This document shows positions 43,891 through 52,938 of a stretch of 53,176 bases of DNA, piece by piece. The stretch comes from Mycobacterium sp. E1747 (lineage in GTDB: Bacteria > Actinomycetota > Actinomycetes > Mycobacteriales > Mycobacteriaceae): contig NZ_LZJI01000015.1 in assembly GCF_001667775.1 (NCBI RefSeq), positions 1-53,176 of the forward strand, written 5' to 3'. Position 1 is the first letter of the stretch; every line of letters starts with the position of its first letter. Under the pieces are notes generated by a model, which was not told where the DNA came from, made no database searches, and saw only the letters and a list, made by a program, of their open reading frames with translations. The position numbers and the translations under genes are program-made.

Positions 43891-44634
43891 CTAGCGCGTG
43901 ACGGCCAATACCGCTTCCGCCAACTCGGGCCGGCAGACCACCAAATCCGGCAATTTGGGATCCGAACGGTTGTAGGCGAGGGCGGAGCCGTCGATGCGGG
44001 AGGTGTGCAGGCCGGCCGCTCGGGCCACGGCCACCGGCGCGGCCGAGTCCCATTCGAATTGGCCGCCGGCGTGCACGTACACGTCGGACAACCCCTGGAC
44101 GAGCGAAGCAACCTTGGCCCCGGCCGAGCCCATTTCCACCAGCACCCCGTCCAGGGCATCGCGGACGGTCAACGCAATGGCCGGCGGCCGGGTGCGCGAC
44201 ACCACGATGCGCGGCTTGCCCGGCGCGGCGGGCGGCGAGTCGACCTCGGGGGTGGCCAGGGTGATCTCCTGCGCCGGCAGCGCCACCGCGCCGGCGACCA
44301 GCTCTCCGGCCTCCCACAGCGCGACGTGCACCGCCCAGTCATCGCGGCCGAGCTCGGAGAATTCCCGTGTCCCGTCCAGCGGATCCACGATCCACACCCG
44401 CTCCGAACGCAGCCGGACCGGATTGTCGACACCCTCCTCGGACAGCACCGCGTCGTCGGGCCGCTCGTCGGCGAGCGCCGCCATCAGGAAATCGTGGGAT
44501 CGCTTGTCCCCCGCAGCTTTCCGCTCGCTCGCTGCCGCGTCTGCGAACTCTTCTCGGACCGTGAGCAACAGCCGCCCTGCTTCGGTGGCCAACCGCGCGG
44601 CCAGTTCGTGGTCATCCGTCAGCTGCAGGGCCAT
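43891..44634 (-). CDS. cysQ: 3'(2'),5'-bisphosphate nucleotidase CysQ
   Basis: Hydrolyses PAP and PAPS, the by-product and donor of sulfotransferases, and may also act on fructose/inositol phosphates as Rv2131c does. Start at 44634 (MALQLTDDHELAARLATEAG), 247 residues. Metal-site motifs are AVLSEEG, IVDPLDGTREF and the C-terminal GGQFEWDSAAPVAVA. It probably keeps PAP low for Stf3 in the same window. Confidence 0.88.
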   Translation of the reverse strand: MALQLTDDHELAARLATEAGRLLLTVREEFADAAASERKAAGDKRSHDFLMAALADERPDDAVLSEEGVDNPVRLRSERVWIVDPLDGTREFSELGRDDWAVHVALWEAGELVAGAVALPAQEITLATPEVDSPPAAPGKPRIVVSRTRPPAIALTVRDALDGVLVEMGSAGAKVASLVQGLSDVYVHAGGQFEWDSAAPVAVARAAGLHTSRIDGSALAYNRSDPKLPDLVVCRPELAEAVLAVTR

Positions 44635-44644
44635 CACAATCCTT

Positions 44645-44667
44645 AAGTTGGCAGTGTTGACCAACTT
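44645..44667. promoter_or_regulatory. Inverted repeat upstream of cysQ
   Basis: AAGTTGG (44645-44651) and CCAACTT (44661-44667) with a 9-nt spacer, 10 bp from the cysQ start and about 70 bp from the divergent membrane protein. Possible operator. Confidence 0.35.
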
Positions 44668-44734
44668 TACCCTGCCATCGCGGGCCCGCCGGGCAGCCCC
44701 CCTCGAGGAACGATCCGGCCGTAATCTGTTGATC

Positions 44735-45352
44735 GTGAGCGGGGGCAACGTTCCTTTTTTGAGTCGGTTGGGACGCATTCCACGGGGGCGTCTGATCGTG
44801 ATCGGTATCGTCTCTGCGCTTGCGCTGGGCAGCATCCTGGCCTTTGGGGCGCTGAGACTGAGCCAGGGTGACCAGGGTGCCAAGCCTCCCACCGCCCAGC
44901 CGGCACCACCGCAGATCTTCGCGATCCCGGGCTGTTACAACCTGTCGGTTCCGCCCGTCGAGCGGCCGAAGCGGCTGAACGTGCTGGGCTGTGCGAGCGT
45001 CGCCGTTGCGCTGCAAGACATGTCGTGGAGTTCGTGGGGTCCGCACGGCGCCGACGGCACCGGCACGGCCGTCTTCAAGGTCTGCGACCCGAATTGTGCG
45101 GCCGGGTATCAGCTCACCGAGCCGGTAATCGTCCACGCGTGGAACCCGCAGCCGCCGCGGCGCGAGGCCATCTGCCAGGTCGGTTTGAACATCTTCGCCG
45201 ACATGATCCTGGCCTTTCCCAAGGGTGTTCCCCCGCCGACCGTGCAGAAGATGAACGCCGAGTACAACGGGCAGCCGGCGGTGCACTTCGCCAACTACTC
45301 GAGCGGCGACACGCGCGGCACCCAATTCATCGGCTACACGTATTGCAATTAG
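44735..45352 (+). CDS. Single-pass membrane protein with exported Cys-containing domain
   Basis: GTG start (VSGGNVPFLSRLGRIPRGRL), 205 residues. One TM helix at about 20-42 (LIVIGIVSALALGSILAFGAL) is followed by a Pro-rich linker and an outside domain with six Cys, including a CDPNC pair. A type II (N-in) membrane protein is predicted. The domain is not one I recognise, though similar exported mycobacterial proteins exist. Divergent from cysQ and convergent with the thiolase gene. Confidence 0.7.
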   Translation: MSGGNVPFLSRLGRIPRGRLIVIGIVSALALGSILAFGALRLSQGDQGAKPPTAQPAPPQIFAIPGCYNLSVPPVERPKRLNVLGCASVAVALQDMSWSSWGPHGADGTGTAVFKVCDPNCAAGYQLTEPVIVHAWNPQPPRREAICQVGLNIFADMILAFPKGVPPPTVQKMNAEYNGQPAVHFANYSSGDTRGTQFIGYTYCN

Positions 45353-45367
45353 CGCTCGCGATCGCCC

Positions 45368-46543
45368 CTAGACCTCGATCACCACGGCGCCGCCCTGGCC
45401 ACCGCCCGCGCACATGGCCGCGACGCCGATGCCGCCGCCGCGGCGGGCCAGCTCGTAGACCAGTGTGGTGACCATGCGCGCACCCGAGGCCGCGATGGGG
45501 TGGCCGAGGCTGCAGCCACTACCGGAGAAGTTCACCTTCCCCTCGTCGATGCCGTACTCGCGGCACGCCGCGATCGGCACCGACGCGAACGCTTCGTTGA
45601 TCTCCCACAGCGCGACGTCGTCGACCGACAGACCTGCCCGCTGTAGGACTTTGCCGATGACCTTGACGGCCCCCAGCCCGGTGTCCCGGGGGGCGACACC
45701 CGCGGCGGCCCACGCCCGGACGGTGCCCATGACGTTGAGGTTCTCGGCGGCGGCGTAGTCGCGGTCGACGAGGGCCACGGCCGCGGCCGCGTCGTTGGTG
45801 CCGCTGCTGTTGCCCGCCGTAATCGAGAAACCCTCGATCTCCGGGTGCAGCACCTTGAGCCCTGCGAGCTTCTCCACGGTGGTGTCCCGGCGAGGGTGCT
45901 CGTCGACGGAGAACTCGGTGACCGAACCGTCGAACTGGGTGACCTTCAGCGGAATTATCTCGTCGACGAACTTGCCCGCGTCCATGGCCGCGATGGCGCG
46001 CTGATGTGACCGGGCCGCCCACGCGTCCATCTCCTCGCGCGTGATCCCGACCGCCTGCGCGGTGTTCCAGCCCACCGTGATCGACATGTCCTTGGCGGGC
46101 GCGTCTGGGCTCTCGACGTGCGTCGGGGGCATCCAGCGTTCCTCGAACTTGAGCTCAGGGCCCGGGATCCGCCAGTTGGTCAGCGGCGTCATAGACAGCG
46201 ACTGCACGCCGCCGGCGATGAGCACGCGTTCCATCCCGGAGCCGATCTGGGCCGCGGCGTTGCCGATGGCGGTCAGGCTGCCCGCGCAGTGCCGGTTCAC
46301 CGACTGGCCGGGAATGTCCTCCATGCCGGTCGCGGTGGCGGCGTACCTCGCCAAATCCCCGCCACCGTAGTGCGATTCGGCGAAGATGATGTCGTCGATG
46401 GCGGACGGGTCGACGCCGGACCTGCGCACCACCTCCGGAAGTACCGTGGTGATCAGCGTCTCGGGGGGTGTGTTGACGAGCGTGCCCTTGAAGGACCGGC
46501 CGATCGCCGTCCGAACCGCTCCGACAATGACGGGTATAGCCAT
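45368..46543 (-). CDS. Thiolase / acetyl-CoA acyltransferase (FadA family)
   Basis: 391 residues, full length. The nucleophile Cys is in SVNRHCAGSLTAIGNAA, His in WEINEAFASVP, and the second Cys/His block in GSGCSLGHPIAASGARM and AAMCAGGGQGGAVVIEV. Catalyses thiolytic cleavage or Claisen condensation of acyl-CoA. Which FadA paralogue it is cannot be fixed. No beta-oxidation partners adjoin it. Confidence 0.92.
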   Translation of the reverse strand: MAIPVIVGAVRTAIGRSFKGTLVNTPPETLITTVLPEVVRRSGVDPSAIDDIIFAESHYGGGDLARYAATATGMEDIPGQSVNRHCAGSLTAIGNAAAQIGSGMERVLIAGGVQSLSMTPLTNWRIPGPELKFEERWMPPTHVESPDAPAKDMSITVGWNTAQAVGITREEMDAWAARSHQRAIAAMDAGKFVDEIIPLKVTQFDGSVTEFSVDEHPRRDTTVEKLAGLKVLHPEIEGFSITAGNSSGTNDAAAAVALVDRDYAAAENLNVMGTVRAWAAAGVAPRDTGLGAVKVIGKVLQRAGLSVDDVALWEINEAFASVPIAACREYGIDEGKVNFSGSGCSLGHPIAASGARMVTTLVYELARRGGGIGVAAMCAGGGQGGAVVIEV

Positions 46544-46638
46544 GCTCTCAACCTCGAACGGTCTGGCTGCGGTCGGCAGCGCGGGTGTCAGCAGATGACG
46601 CGAATCGTAACAGATACCGTATGGCCAATAGTAACTAG

Positions 46639-46719
46639 CCTAAGTTCACCTTGAGCAGGTTCCTGGAGGACCGCAACGTCCGCGGCATCATCCGCTACAC
46701 CGATGCCGTCCGCGCGTGA
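46639..46719 (+). pseudogene. Possible relic of a dehydrogenase C-terminus
   Basis: A 26-codon open stretch between stops ends FLEDRNVRGIIRYTDAVRA, which looks like the end of a zinc alcohol dehydrogenase (VRGIIRY is a common ending). No upstream coding continues it. Weak evidence; chance cannot be excluded. Confidence 0.25.
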
Positions 46720-46736
46720 CAGGACACAATGGGCCG

Positions 46737-47129
46737 ATGACAACCAGACCAGTCGCCGTGCGTGACACCACCGAGCTGACCGCCTACCGCGTCGCGGCGA
46801 TGCTCCTGGGCGTGGGGACGCTGCACTTCGTGGCGCCCAAACCGTTCGACGCGATCGTTCCCGCCGAGCTGCCCGGAAGCGCCCGCTTCTACACCTACGC
46901 GTCGGGAGTGGCCGAGGTGGGCATCGGCGCGGCGTTGCTGCCGCGACGCACCCGGCGACTGGCCGCGCGCGCCGCGGCCGTGTTGTTCGTCGGCGTGTTT
47001 CCGGCCAACGTCAACATGTGCCGGTTGTGGTGGAACAAGCCCTGGCCGATGCGGCTGGCCGCCCTGGCCCGACTGCCCCTGCAGATCCCCATGATCACCA
47101 CCGCTCTCAAGATCAGCCGCAACAGCTGA
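46737..47129 (+). CDS. DoxX-like small membrane protein
   Basis: 130 residues from ATG 46737. Four hydrophobic helices are predicted: AYRVAAMLLGVGTLHFVAP, FYTYASGVAEVGIGAALLP, AAAVLFVGVFPANVNMC and LPLQIPMITTAL. The pattern with NVNMCRLWWNKP matches mycobacterial DoxX-family proteins. Function unknown. Confidence 0.78.
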   Translation: MTTRPVAVRDTTELTAYRVAAMLLGVGTLHFVAPKPFDAIVPAELPGSARFYTYASGVAEVGIGAALLPRRTRRLAARAAAVLFVGVFPANVNMCRLWWNKPWPMRLAALARLPLQIPMITTALKISRNS

Positions 47130-47206
47130 AGCCCGGTCACATGCCCCGCAGCCGTGAAGGCGCGGGGACTGGTGCCACCCTGTGAACGCCTGTGCCGCAG
47201 GACAAC

Positions 47207-47794
47207 TCAGGGACCGACGTCGACCGAGCGGCCCAGGTACGCCATGAGCCGTGCGGTCGGCGTCGAATCGACCGGGGCGGGTTGGGCCGGTCCGAAGCCG
47301 CCCGGCCGCCGCAGTAGGTGCTCGGGCACCGACCCCACCAGCCCGCGACACAGCCCCACTAGGTGCGCGGGCAGCTCGATCAGCCGCCCTTGCGAGCGAT
47401 GGATGTCCCAGGCGTGCATGGCCAGGTCCGACACCGGATAGGTCAGCGCCCGCCGCAGCGGAACCTCACCTTCGGGCGATGTCCGCGGCCCGTCGAGGTC
47501 GGCGCCGGGCAGTGCGCCCTCCAGCCGCGTTGCCAGCTCGCGAAGCCGCCGGCCCGGGTCGTCGCATATCCAGTCCGAAGGCTGCGACGGGCGGTTCCAC
47601 AGCTCGCCGTCTTCGACCAGGGTCACGACTTTCGCGGCGCTGCCGGTGACATGGCCAACCAGCTCGCGCACGCTCCAGCCCTCGAGGTTGGACGGCTGGT
47701 CCCACCGCTCCGGGGGAATCTGGTCGACGGCGTCGATGAGCAATCCGATTGCCTCGGTGGCCAGCACGCCGATCCGGGAGTTCGTGTCGTTCAT
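47207..47794 (-). CDS. TIGR03086/TIGR03083-type maleylpyruvate isomerase-fold protein
   Basis: 195 residues from MNDTNSRIGVLATEAIG; an ATG three codons earlier is also possible. The DinB/MDMPI signature is WDQPSNLEGWSVRELVGHVTG, and VSDLAMHAWDIHRSQG provides the second metal/thiol-binding His. Such proteins are probable mycothiol-dependent enzymes with unknown substrates. Divergent from the DMT-like transporter. Confidence 0.8.
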   Translation of the reverse strand: MNDTNSRIGVLATEAIGLLIDAVDQIPPERWDQPSNLEGWSVRELVGHVTGSAAKVVTLVEDGELWNRPSQPSDWICDDPGRRLRELATRLEGALPGADLDGPRTSPEGEVPLRRALTYPVSDLAMHAWDIHRSQGRLIELPAHLVGLCRGLVGSVPEHLLRRPGGFGPAQPAPVDSTPTARLMAYLGRSVDVGP

Positions 47795-47875
47795 GGCGTG
47801 CATCCCCTCGAAACGCCGTGTCGCGTACCGTCCAGAAAGTCTAGGGTCGCATCGCGCGTTACACAGGAGGTCCGC

Positions 47876-48763
47876 TTGAGCAAGACGGATGTCGCGGCGA
47901 TCCTCGCGGTCGCGTCCGCCCTGATGGTCGGTATCGGAGACGTCATCCAGCAGCGATCCGCCCAACAGGTCACCGACGAGCCGGTTGGCACCATGGCCTT
48001 GTTCCGCCAGCTCCTGCGCGATCGCCAATGGTGGACGGGCAGCCTGGTGGCCGCCGGCGGATTCGGATTGCAGGCCGCGGCGCTGGACCTGGGTTCGGTG
48101 GTGCTGGTGCAGGCGCTGTTGGTGACGTCCTTGCTGTTCGCGTTGCTGATCAGCGCACGGGCGAATCACCGGCGAATCACGCCGCGGCAGGCTATTTGGG
48201 CCGTATTGCTGGCGGCGGCGGTCGCGGTGGTTGTGACGGTCGGCGACCCCCAGGAGGGGACGCCGCGAGGGTCTGTGCATACCTGGACCATCGTGGTGTT
48301 GGTCATGGGTCCGGCGCTGATCCTGTGCGTGATCGGCGCGCGCATGTTCCCCGGCACGGTCGGCGCGCTGCTGCTGGGTCTGATGTCGGGTTCGCTGTGG
48401 GGATTGTTTTCGGTGCTGACGAAGGGTGTGGTCGACCAGCTGGACCGCGGCATTCCCGGCCTGCTGCGCCTGCCCGAGATGTACGTGTGGGTGGTGGTGG
48501 CCATCGCAGCGACGGCCTGGGAGCAGTCCGCCTTTCGGGCCGGCCCGCTCACCGCGTCGCTTCCGGCCGTCACCGTCGCCGAGCCCGTCGTCGGGTCGGC
48601 GCTCGGCGTCACCGTACTCGGTGAGACGCTGCGCACCAACGACATCGGCCTGGTGGCACTGGGCCTGTCGGTCGCGGTGATGGCGGCGGCGACGGTCGCA
48701 CTGGCCCACAGCCAGGCCGTCGGGGCCAAGCCGGACGACGAAACGCCCTCGGTATCAGGCTGA
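47876..48763 (+). CDS. DMT/EamA-type transporter-like membrane protein
   Basis: TTG start at 47876, set by a perfect AGGAGG 5 nt upstream; no ATG fits. 295 residues with about 9-10 TM helices and two repeated halves. The second-half motif TVAEPVVGSALGVTVLGETL is the usual EamA signature. Exports or imports a small metabolite; substrate unknown. Its 3' end overlaps the convergent VOC gene by 9 nt. Confidence 0.82.
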   Translation: MSKTDVAAILAVASALMVGIGDVIQQRSAQQVTDEPVGTMALFRQLLRDRQWWTGSLVAAGGFGLQAAALDLGSVVLVQALLVTSLLFALLISARANHRRITPRQAIWAVLLAAAVAVVVTVGDPQEGTPRGSVHTWTIVVLVMGPALILCVIGARMFPGTVGALLLGLMSGSLWGLFSVLTKGVVDQLDRGIPGLLRLPEMYVWVVVAIAATAWEQSAFRAGPLTASLPAVTVAEPVVGSALGVTVLGETLRTNDIGLVALGLSVAVMAAATVALAHSQAVGAKPDDETPSVSG

Positions 48764-49129
48764 TCGGATGCGCGAGCCGACCCGGTGAGCGGTGCCGTCC
48801 GAATCGACGTAGGCGAATTCGCGCAGACCATAGGGAGTGTCCTGCGGTGGAACCAGGCGGCCCGCAAGGTCTTCCAGTGCAGCCCACTCCGCGTAGAGCA
48901 CATCGGCATCGCTGACGTAGAGGTACACGCTTGCGGCAGTGCGCAACGGGTCGTGCTCGTTCCATTCGGTGAGATGCATGGATACGGATCCGCGGTCGAC
49001 GAACCCGTAGCGGTCTGGCCCGTCGTACGCGCGCACAGCGAAGCCCAGTCGTCGGTAGCGATCCAGGGCGACGTCGAGATTTCGTACCGGGACGATCGGC
49101 GCTACCGAGGTGAAGTGGACTGCGGTCAC
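48755..49129 (-). CDS. VOC (glyoxalase/bleomycin resistance) superfamily protein
   Basis: GTG start at 49129, 124 residues. One VOC fold: PIVPVRNLDVALDRYRRLGF, SVSMHLTEWNEHDP, VYLYVSDADVLYAEW and EFAYVDSDGTAHRVG, i.e. two beta-alpha-beta-beta-beta units. Similar to bleomycin-binding-like proteins; antibiotic binding or a small-molecule role is possible. Only part of the metal site is evident. Confidence 0.85.
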   Translation of the reverse strand: MTAVHFTSVAPIVPVRNLDVALDRYRRLGFAVRAYDGPDRYGFVDRGSVSMHLTEWNEHDPLRTAASVYLYVSDADVLYAEWAALEDLAGRLVPPQDTPYGLREFAYVDSDGTAHRVGSRIRSA

Positions 49130-49266
49130 GCCGCGAACATATCGCTTGTCCCCGAACTCCCTCGCGGCACCCGTCCGCGGGAGTACGCTGCATCGGACCA
49201 ACTTCTGAATAGGGGGCGCGCTGGGGGTGCGCGAAAAGGCTTGCCTAGGCAGGAAAGGCACTCGAC

Positions 49267-50019
49267 ATGCGCCAGCTGACAGCTTCAGTCGCCATCGCCG
49301 CCGTCGGACTACTGCTCGCCGGCTGCGGCCACGACGGCGGGGGCGCCGCCTCCTCGTCGTCGTCGACCAGCAGCACCGCGGCTGCTGCCAACACGCCCCT
49401 TACCAAGGCCCAGCTGCCCGACCTCATGCTCAGCCCGAACGATATCGACACGGTGCTGGGGGTCACGGGCACGTCCAGCGACCCACCAAAGACCGCGCTG
49501 GAAGAAGATGCCGTCAAGCGCAGCGATTACACGCTGCCCGCCGAATGCAAGTACGCCATCCACGCGGCACTGGCACCCGTTTACGCGGACAGCGGTTATA
49601 CGGCGGTTTACGGCTATCACGACCTCGCACCCACGCCCCCGGGCGCGGATGAGCTGGAAAGCCCTGACGTGTACCAGTTTGTCGTGCTGTTCCCCGCGCC
49701 CGACCAAGCGAACGCGTTCTTCACCACCTCGTCCCAGCAATGGCCCGCCTGCGCCAACCGCTTGGACACCGTACCCGCCGACGGCACCCACCCCGAACTG
49801 CAGTGGAAGGTCGGACCGATTTCCAACGCCAATGGGGTGCTGAGCACAACCGTCACGCTGACCTTCAGCCGAAACGGCGTGAACCTAACCGTCCCGTGTC
49901 AGCGCGCGTTGACCGTCCGCAGCAATGTCGTCGTCGACGTCGACGCGTGCCGCAAGGACGCGGGAGACCTTGGCGTCAACATCGCCAATCAGATCGCCGG
50001 GAAGGTCGCCAAGCAGTAG
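49267..50019 (+). CDS. Lipoprotein with PknH-like extracellular sensor domain
   Basis: 250 residues. Lipobox LLLAGC (Cys21) and a Ser/Ala-rich linker, then a domain beginning LPDLMLSPNDIDTVLG, the standard opening of the PknH_C/sensor fold. AFFTTSSQQWPACANR and VPCQRALTVRSNVVVDVDAC carry the disulfide Cys pair. No kinase domain is attached, so it is a free lipoprotein version as in LppH/LpqQ-type proteins. Ligand unknown. Confidence 0.85.
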   Translation: MRQLTASVAIAAVGLLLAGCGHDGGGAASSSSSTSSTAAAANTPLTKAQLPDLMLSPNDIDTVLGVTGTSSDPPKTALEEDAVKRSDYTLPAECKYAIHAALAPVYADSGYTAVYGYHDLAPTPPGADELESPDVYQFVVLFPAPDQANAFFTTSSQQWPACANRLDTVPADGTHPELQWKVGPISNANGVLSTTVTLTFSRNGVNLTVPCQRALTVRSNVVVDVDACRKDAGDLGVNIANQIAGKVAKQ

Positions 50020-50022
50020 CTG

Positions 50023-51036
50023 TCACTGCCGTATTCGACGTGCCACCTCGCCGTACCGCTCGAACCGCTCCGGATCGCCCACGGCGTTGTAAAGCACCAG
50101 GCGCATGGCCTTTCCGGCATATTTGTCGACCAACGCGTCGGCGAGCCCGTCCCACGTCGACTCGGTCGCGAACACACCGATGTGGTCGTCGCTGATCTGG
50201 GCTGCCATGCCCGCCATGTCGCCGGCCTTCTGACGCTCGCGGATCCGGGCAGTCGTGCCCTCGAACCCCGCCTGGTCCCAGATGAATGCGTAGTTGGGGG
50301 TGCTGCCGTAGAAGGCCATGCTGGCGCGCACGACTTCTCGTTGCTTGTCGCGCTCCTCGTCGGTGTCACCGACGATCGTCATCACCGGCACGATTACCGC
50401 GATGTCGGCCGGGGAACGTCGCGCCTTCGCCGCCCCGTCGGCGACGTTCGGCAACACGTGCCGGGCGATGTAGCCGGGCTCGCCGAGCGGGTGCACGTGC
50501 ACCCCGTCGGCCACCTCGCCCGCCATCCGCAGCATCCACGGATTGACCGCTGCGATATCGACTTTCGGGTCGGGCGCGTCGATCGGCCCCGGGCTCCATT
50601 GCGGGGTGATGAAGTCGAGGTCGTAGAAGTCGCCGTGATGATCGAGCGTCCCGGAGCGGAACGCGGCGAAGCACGCCTTGACCGCGAACAGGTAGTCGCG
50701 CAGGCGCGGTCCGGGCCGCTCGAACGCCACGCCGTAGCGGCGGACGACGTGGGTGCGCACCTGCGTGCCCAGACCCAGCCGGAAGTTCCCGCCGGTCGCT
50801 TCCTGAAGCTCCCAGGCGGTGGCCGCCGTGACGAAGGGGCTGCGCGGGAAGGCCACCGCCACACCGGTGGACAACTCGAGGCCGGGCGCGGCCTGCGACG
50901 CCACGGCGGCGTTGAGATAGGCGGTGCGGCCCGTCTCGGTGAACAACAAACCGGAGAAACCCGCGGCTTGCGTTCGCCGGGCGAGGTCGCCGATCTGGTG
51001 TAGCGGCTGCGGGACCGTCATCGCGTCGACGCGCAT
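50023..51036 (-). CDS. LLM-class F420-dependent oxidoreductase (TIGR03617-like)
   Basis: 337 residues. TIM-barrel features: IGDLARRTQAAGFSGLLFTE, FPRSPFVTAATAWELQEATG, FRLGLGTQVRTHVVRRYGV and a C-terminal block FATESTWDGLADALVDKYAG. These fit the F420-dependent TIGR03617 subgroup. Substrate unknown. It is only distantly related to the ketoreductase-like enzyme at 34274-35425. Confidence 0.85.
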   Translation of the reverse strand: MRVDAMTVPQPLHQIGDLARRTQAAGFSGLLFTETGRTAYLNAAVASQAAPGLELSTGVAVAFPRSPFVTAATAWELQEATGGNFRLGLGTQVRTHVVRRYGVAFERPGPRLRDYLFAVKACFAAFRSGTLDHHGDFYDLDFITPQWSPGPIDAPDPKVDIAAVNPWMLRMAGEVADGVHVHPLGEPGYIARHVLPNVADGAAKARRSPADIAVIVPVMTIVGDTDEERDKQREVVRASMAFYGSTPNYAFIWDQAGFEGTTARIRERQKAGDMAGMAAQISDDHIGVFATESTWDGLADALVDKYAGKAMRLVLYNAVGDPERFERYGEVARRIRQ

Positions 51037-51143
51037 GAGCGGAGCCTACGTGGACTCGCCTCTTGCTGGGCGACCGCGTCACGGTGTTAGCTCTTTGGTT
51101 GTCAGCAACCAAAACCCGATTCCCTAACAGGAGGCTCGCCAAC

Positions 51144-51392
51144 ATGCTTCGTGGATGGCTCATCGCTGGAGCAATTGCCGTGGGGATTGCGGGAGCACCC
51201 GGGGCCGCCCAGGCCTCCCCATCGACTACGACCTCGCCTTCACCCGCGCCGACGACGGGCGCCAGCGTTTACTACCCGAACTGCAAGGCGGCGTGCGCCG
51301 ATGGCGTGGCTCCGATCTACCGTGGGCAGCCGGGCTACCGCGCCGGCCTGGATCGCGACGGCGACGGCATCGCGTGCGAAGTATGCCACTGA
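51144..51392 (+). CDS. Secreted excalibur calcium-binding domain protein
   Basis: ATG 51144 after AGGAGGC gives 82 residues. A signal peptide (to about residue 30, ending AAQA) and a Thr/Ser/Pro linker lead to the excalibur domain YYPNCKAACADGVAPIYRGQ with the DRDGDGIACE calcium loop. Extracellular, Ca2+-binding, function unknown. It overlaps the next lipoprotein gene by 10 nt. Confidence 0.85.
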   Translation: MLRGWLIAGAIAVGIAGAPGAAQASPSTTTSPSPAPTTGASVYYPNCKAACADGVAPIYRGQPGYRAGLDRDGDGIACEVCH

Positions 51393-51904
51393 CCTCGGCG
51401 CGCTCGACGCCTGCGGTGATCCGGTTGGTCGCCGTCGTGTCGGTGGCCTGTGCCGGCCTCCTGGCTTGCGGCTCGCAGCACACCGCATCGCCGAATGCGT
51501 CCAATTCGAGCACGACGAATCCGTCGACGCCGCCCAGCTCGACCGTCCCGTCCAGCGCGTCACCCGCCACCAGCACGCCGGCGTGCGTGGGGCTATCGAT
51601 ATGCCCGCCACCGCCTCCGGACGCCGAGGGCAATCCGGCGTGCTACTACGCGGACGGGTGGCGCGGCGATTCCTCGGGCGCCGGGATCGAGGTGTGGTAC
51701 TTCCGCGACCCGCAGAGCCCGCCGCACCCGGACAAGGTCACCGCGCTGGTGCGCAAGAAGGACGGCACCACCGAGTCGCAGGACGCCGACATCGCCGGCG
51801 ACCAACAGGTGCATCGGTTCGGCTTTCCCACCGTCGCGCCGTCCGCGGTTCAAGAGGTGTTGTTCACCAGCGGCAGCGGCCGCTGCTTTGTCGTCGGGCC
51901 CTAA
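51383..51904 (+). CDS. Lipoprotein of unknown function
   Basis: Start at 51383 inside the end of the excalibur gene (10-nt overlap, so translational coupling). 173 residues with lipobox GLLACG (Cys29) and a long Ser/Thr/Pro spacer. A compact C-terminal domain follows (CYYADGWRGDSSGAGIEVWY, KVTALVRKKDGTTESQD, GSGRCFVVGP) with a Cys pair. No known domain recognised. Confidence 0.7.
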   Translation: MPLTSARSTPAVIRLVAVVSVACAGLLACGSQHTASPNASNSSTTNPSTPPSSTVPSSASPATSTPACVGLSICPPPPPDAEGNPACYYADGWRGDSSGAGIEVWYFRDPQSPPHPDKVTALVRKKDGTTESQDADIAGDQQVHRFGFPTVAPSAVQEVLFTSGSGRCFVVGP

Positions 51905-51909
51905 CCGGA

Positions 51910-52125
51910 TCAGCTTTTTCCGGGGCGGTGGCTCACCGGGGCGGTGAATCCCTGCGTGTCGTCGAAGTTGGCCCACTGGCCGTCGTCGTCGACCTCCATG
52001 CGCCAGCCAAGCTCGGTGCTGCCGCCGACCGAATGGATGAACCACGCGTGTGCGGACTCCGCGCTGGCAAAATCCTTCGTCGCAACGACGCGCCCATGTG
52101 GGTCGATGACGCGAAACTCGGCCAT
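51910..52125 (-). CDS. Small conserved hypothetical protein
   Basis: 71 residues: MAEFRVIDPHGRVVATKDFA, SAESAHAWFIHSVGG and WRMEVDDDGQWANFDDTQGF. A small alpha/beta protein with no signal peptide; its composition looks genuinely coding. Family not named. Convergent with the lipoprotein gene. Confidence 0.55.
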   Translation of the reverse strand: MAEFRVIDPHGRVVATKDFASAESAHAWFIHSVGGSTELGWRMEVDDDGQWANFDDTQGFTAPVSHRPGKS

Positions 52126-52227
52126 GGGATGTGGTTATCCCTGCGAGCGGGTTTTCAATCCGCCAATGTCCCATTTGCGCGCCAGGCCGACCGCGGACGC
52201 CCTGGCGCCAACGTGGCAAATCCCGGG

Positions 52228-52938
52228 CTACACGGTGCGGGTCAGCCGGTCGGCGAGCAGCTCGGCGAACCGGGCCGGATCGTCGAGCGCACCCCCTTCG
52301 GCGAGAAGCGCTGTGCCGTAAAGCAATTCGGCGGTCTCGGCGAGCGCGGCGAGCGCCGCGTCACCCTCCGCCTTCTTTTGCGCCTCACGCAGGCCCGTCA
52401 CCAGCGGGTGGTTCGGGTTGAGCTCGAGAATCCGCTTGCCGACCGGGATGTCCTGCCCGGACGCACGGTAGAGCCGCGCGAGCGCCGGGGTGATGCCGAA
52501 GGCGTCGGTGATCAGGCAGGCGGGCGAGTCCGTCAGCCGGCTGGAGAGCCGCACTTCCTTGACGTGGTCGCTCAACGTCTCCTTCATCCAGGTCAGCAGG
52601 TCGGCGAAGTCCTTCTGTTGCTCCTCGCGCTCGGCCTCGCTCTCTTCGCCTTCGGAGCTCAGGTCCACCTCGCCCTTAGCGACCGACTGCAGCGGCTTTC
52701 CGTCGAACTCGGTGACCGTTCCGACCCAGACCTCGTCGACCGGATCGGTGAGCAGCAAGACCTCGTATCCCTTGGCTTTGAAGGCCTCCAGGTGCGGCGA
52801 CTTCAGGATCTGTTGCCGCGTCTCCCCCGTGGCGAAGAAAATCTGCTCCTGCCCCTCTTTCATGCGCTCCACGTACTCGGCGAGGGTGGTGGCCTCCTCG
52901 TCGCTGTGCGTCGAGGCGAATGAAGATATCTGCAACAG
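52228..52938 (-). CDS. htpG: Chaperone HtpG (Hsp90), C-terminal part
   Basis: ATP-dependent chaperone; 236 residues of the middle and C-terminal domains are present from LLQISSFASTHSDEEATTLA through YEVLLLTDPVDEVWVG to the dimerisation end. Typical Hsp90 signatures are IFFATGE and RILELNPNHPLV. The gene should continue upstream (higher coordinates), but at 52938 the sequence turns back on itself, so the N-terminal two thirds are missing. Confidence 0.9.
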   Translation of the reverse strand: MLQISSFASTHSDEEATTLAEYVERMKEGQEQIFFATGETRQQILKSPHLEAFKAKGYEVLLLTDPVDEVWVGTVTEFDGKPLQSVAKGEVDLSSEGEESEAEREEQQKDFADLLTWMKETLSDHVKEVRLSSRLTDSPACLITDAFGITPALARLYRASGQDIPVGKRILELNPNHPLVTGLREAQKKAEGDAALAALAETAELLYGTALLAEGGALDDPARFAELLADRLTRTV

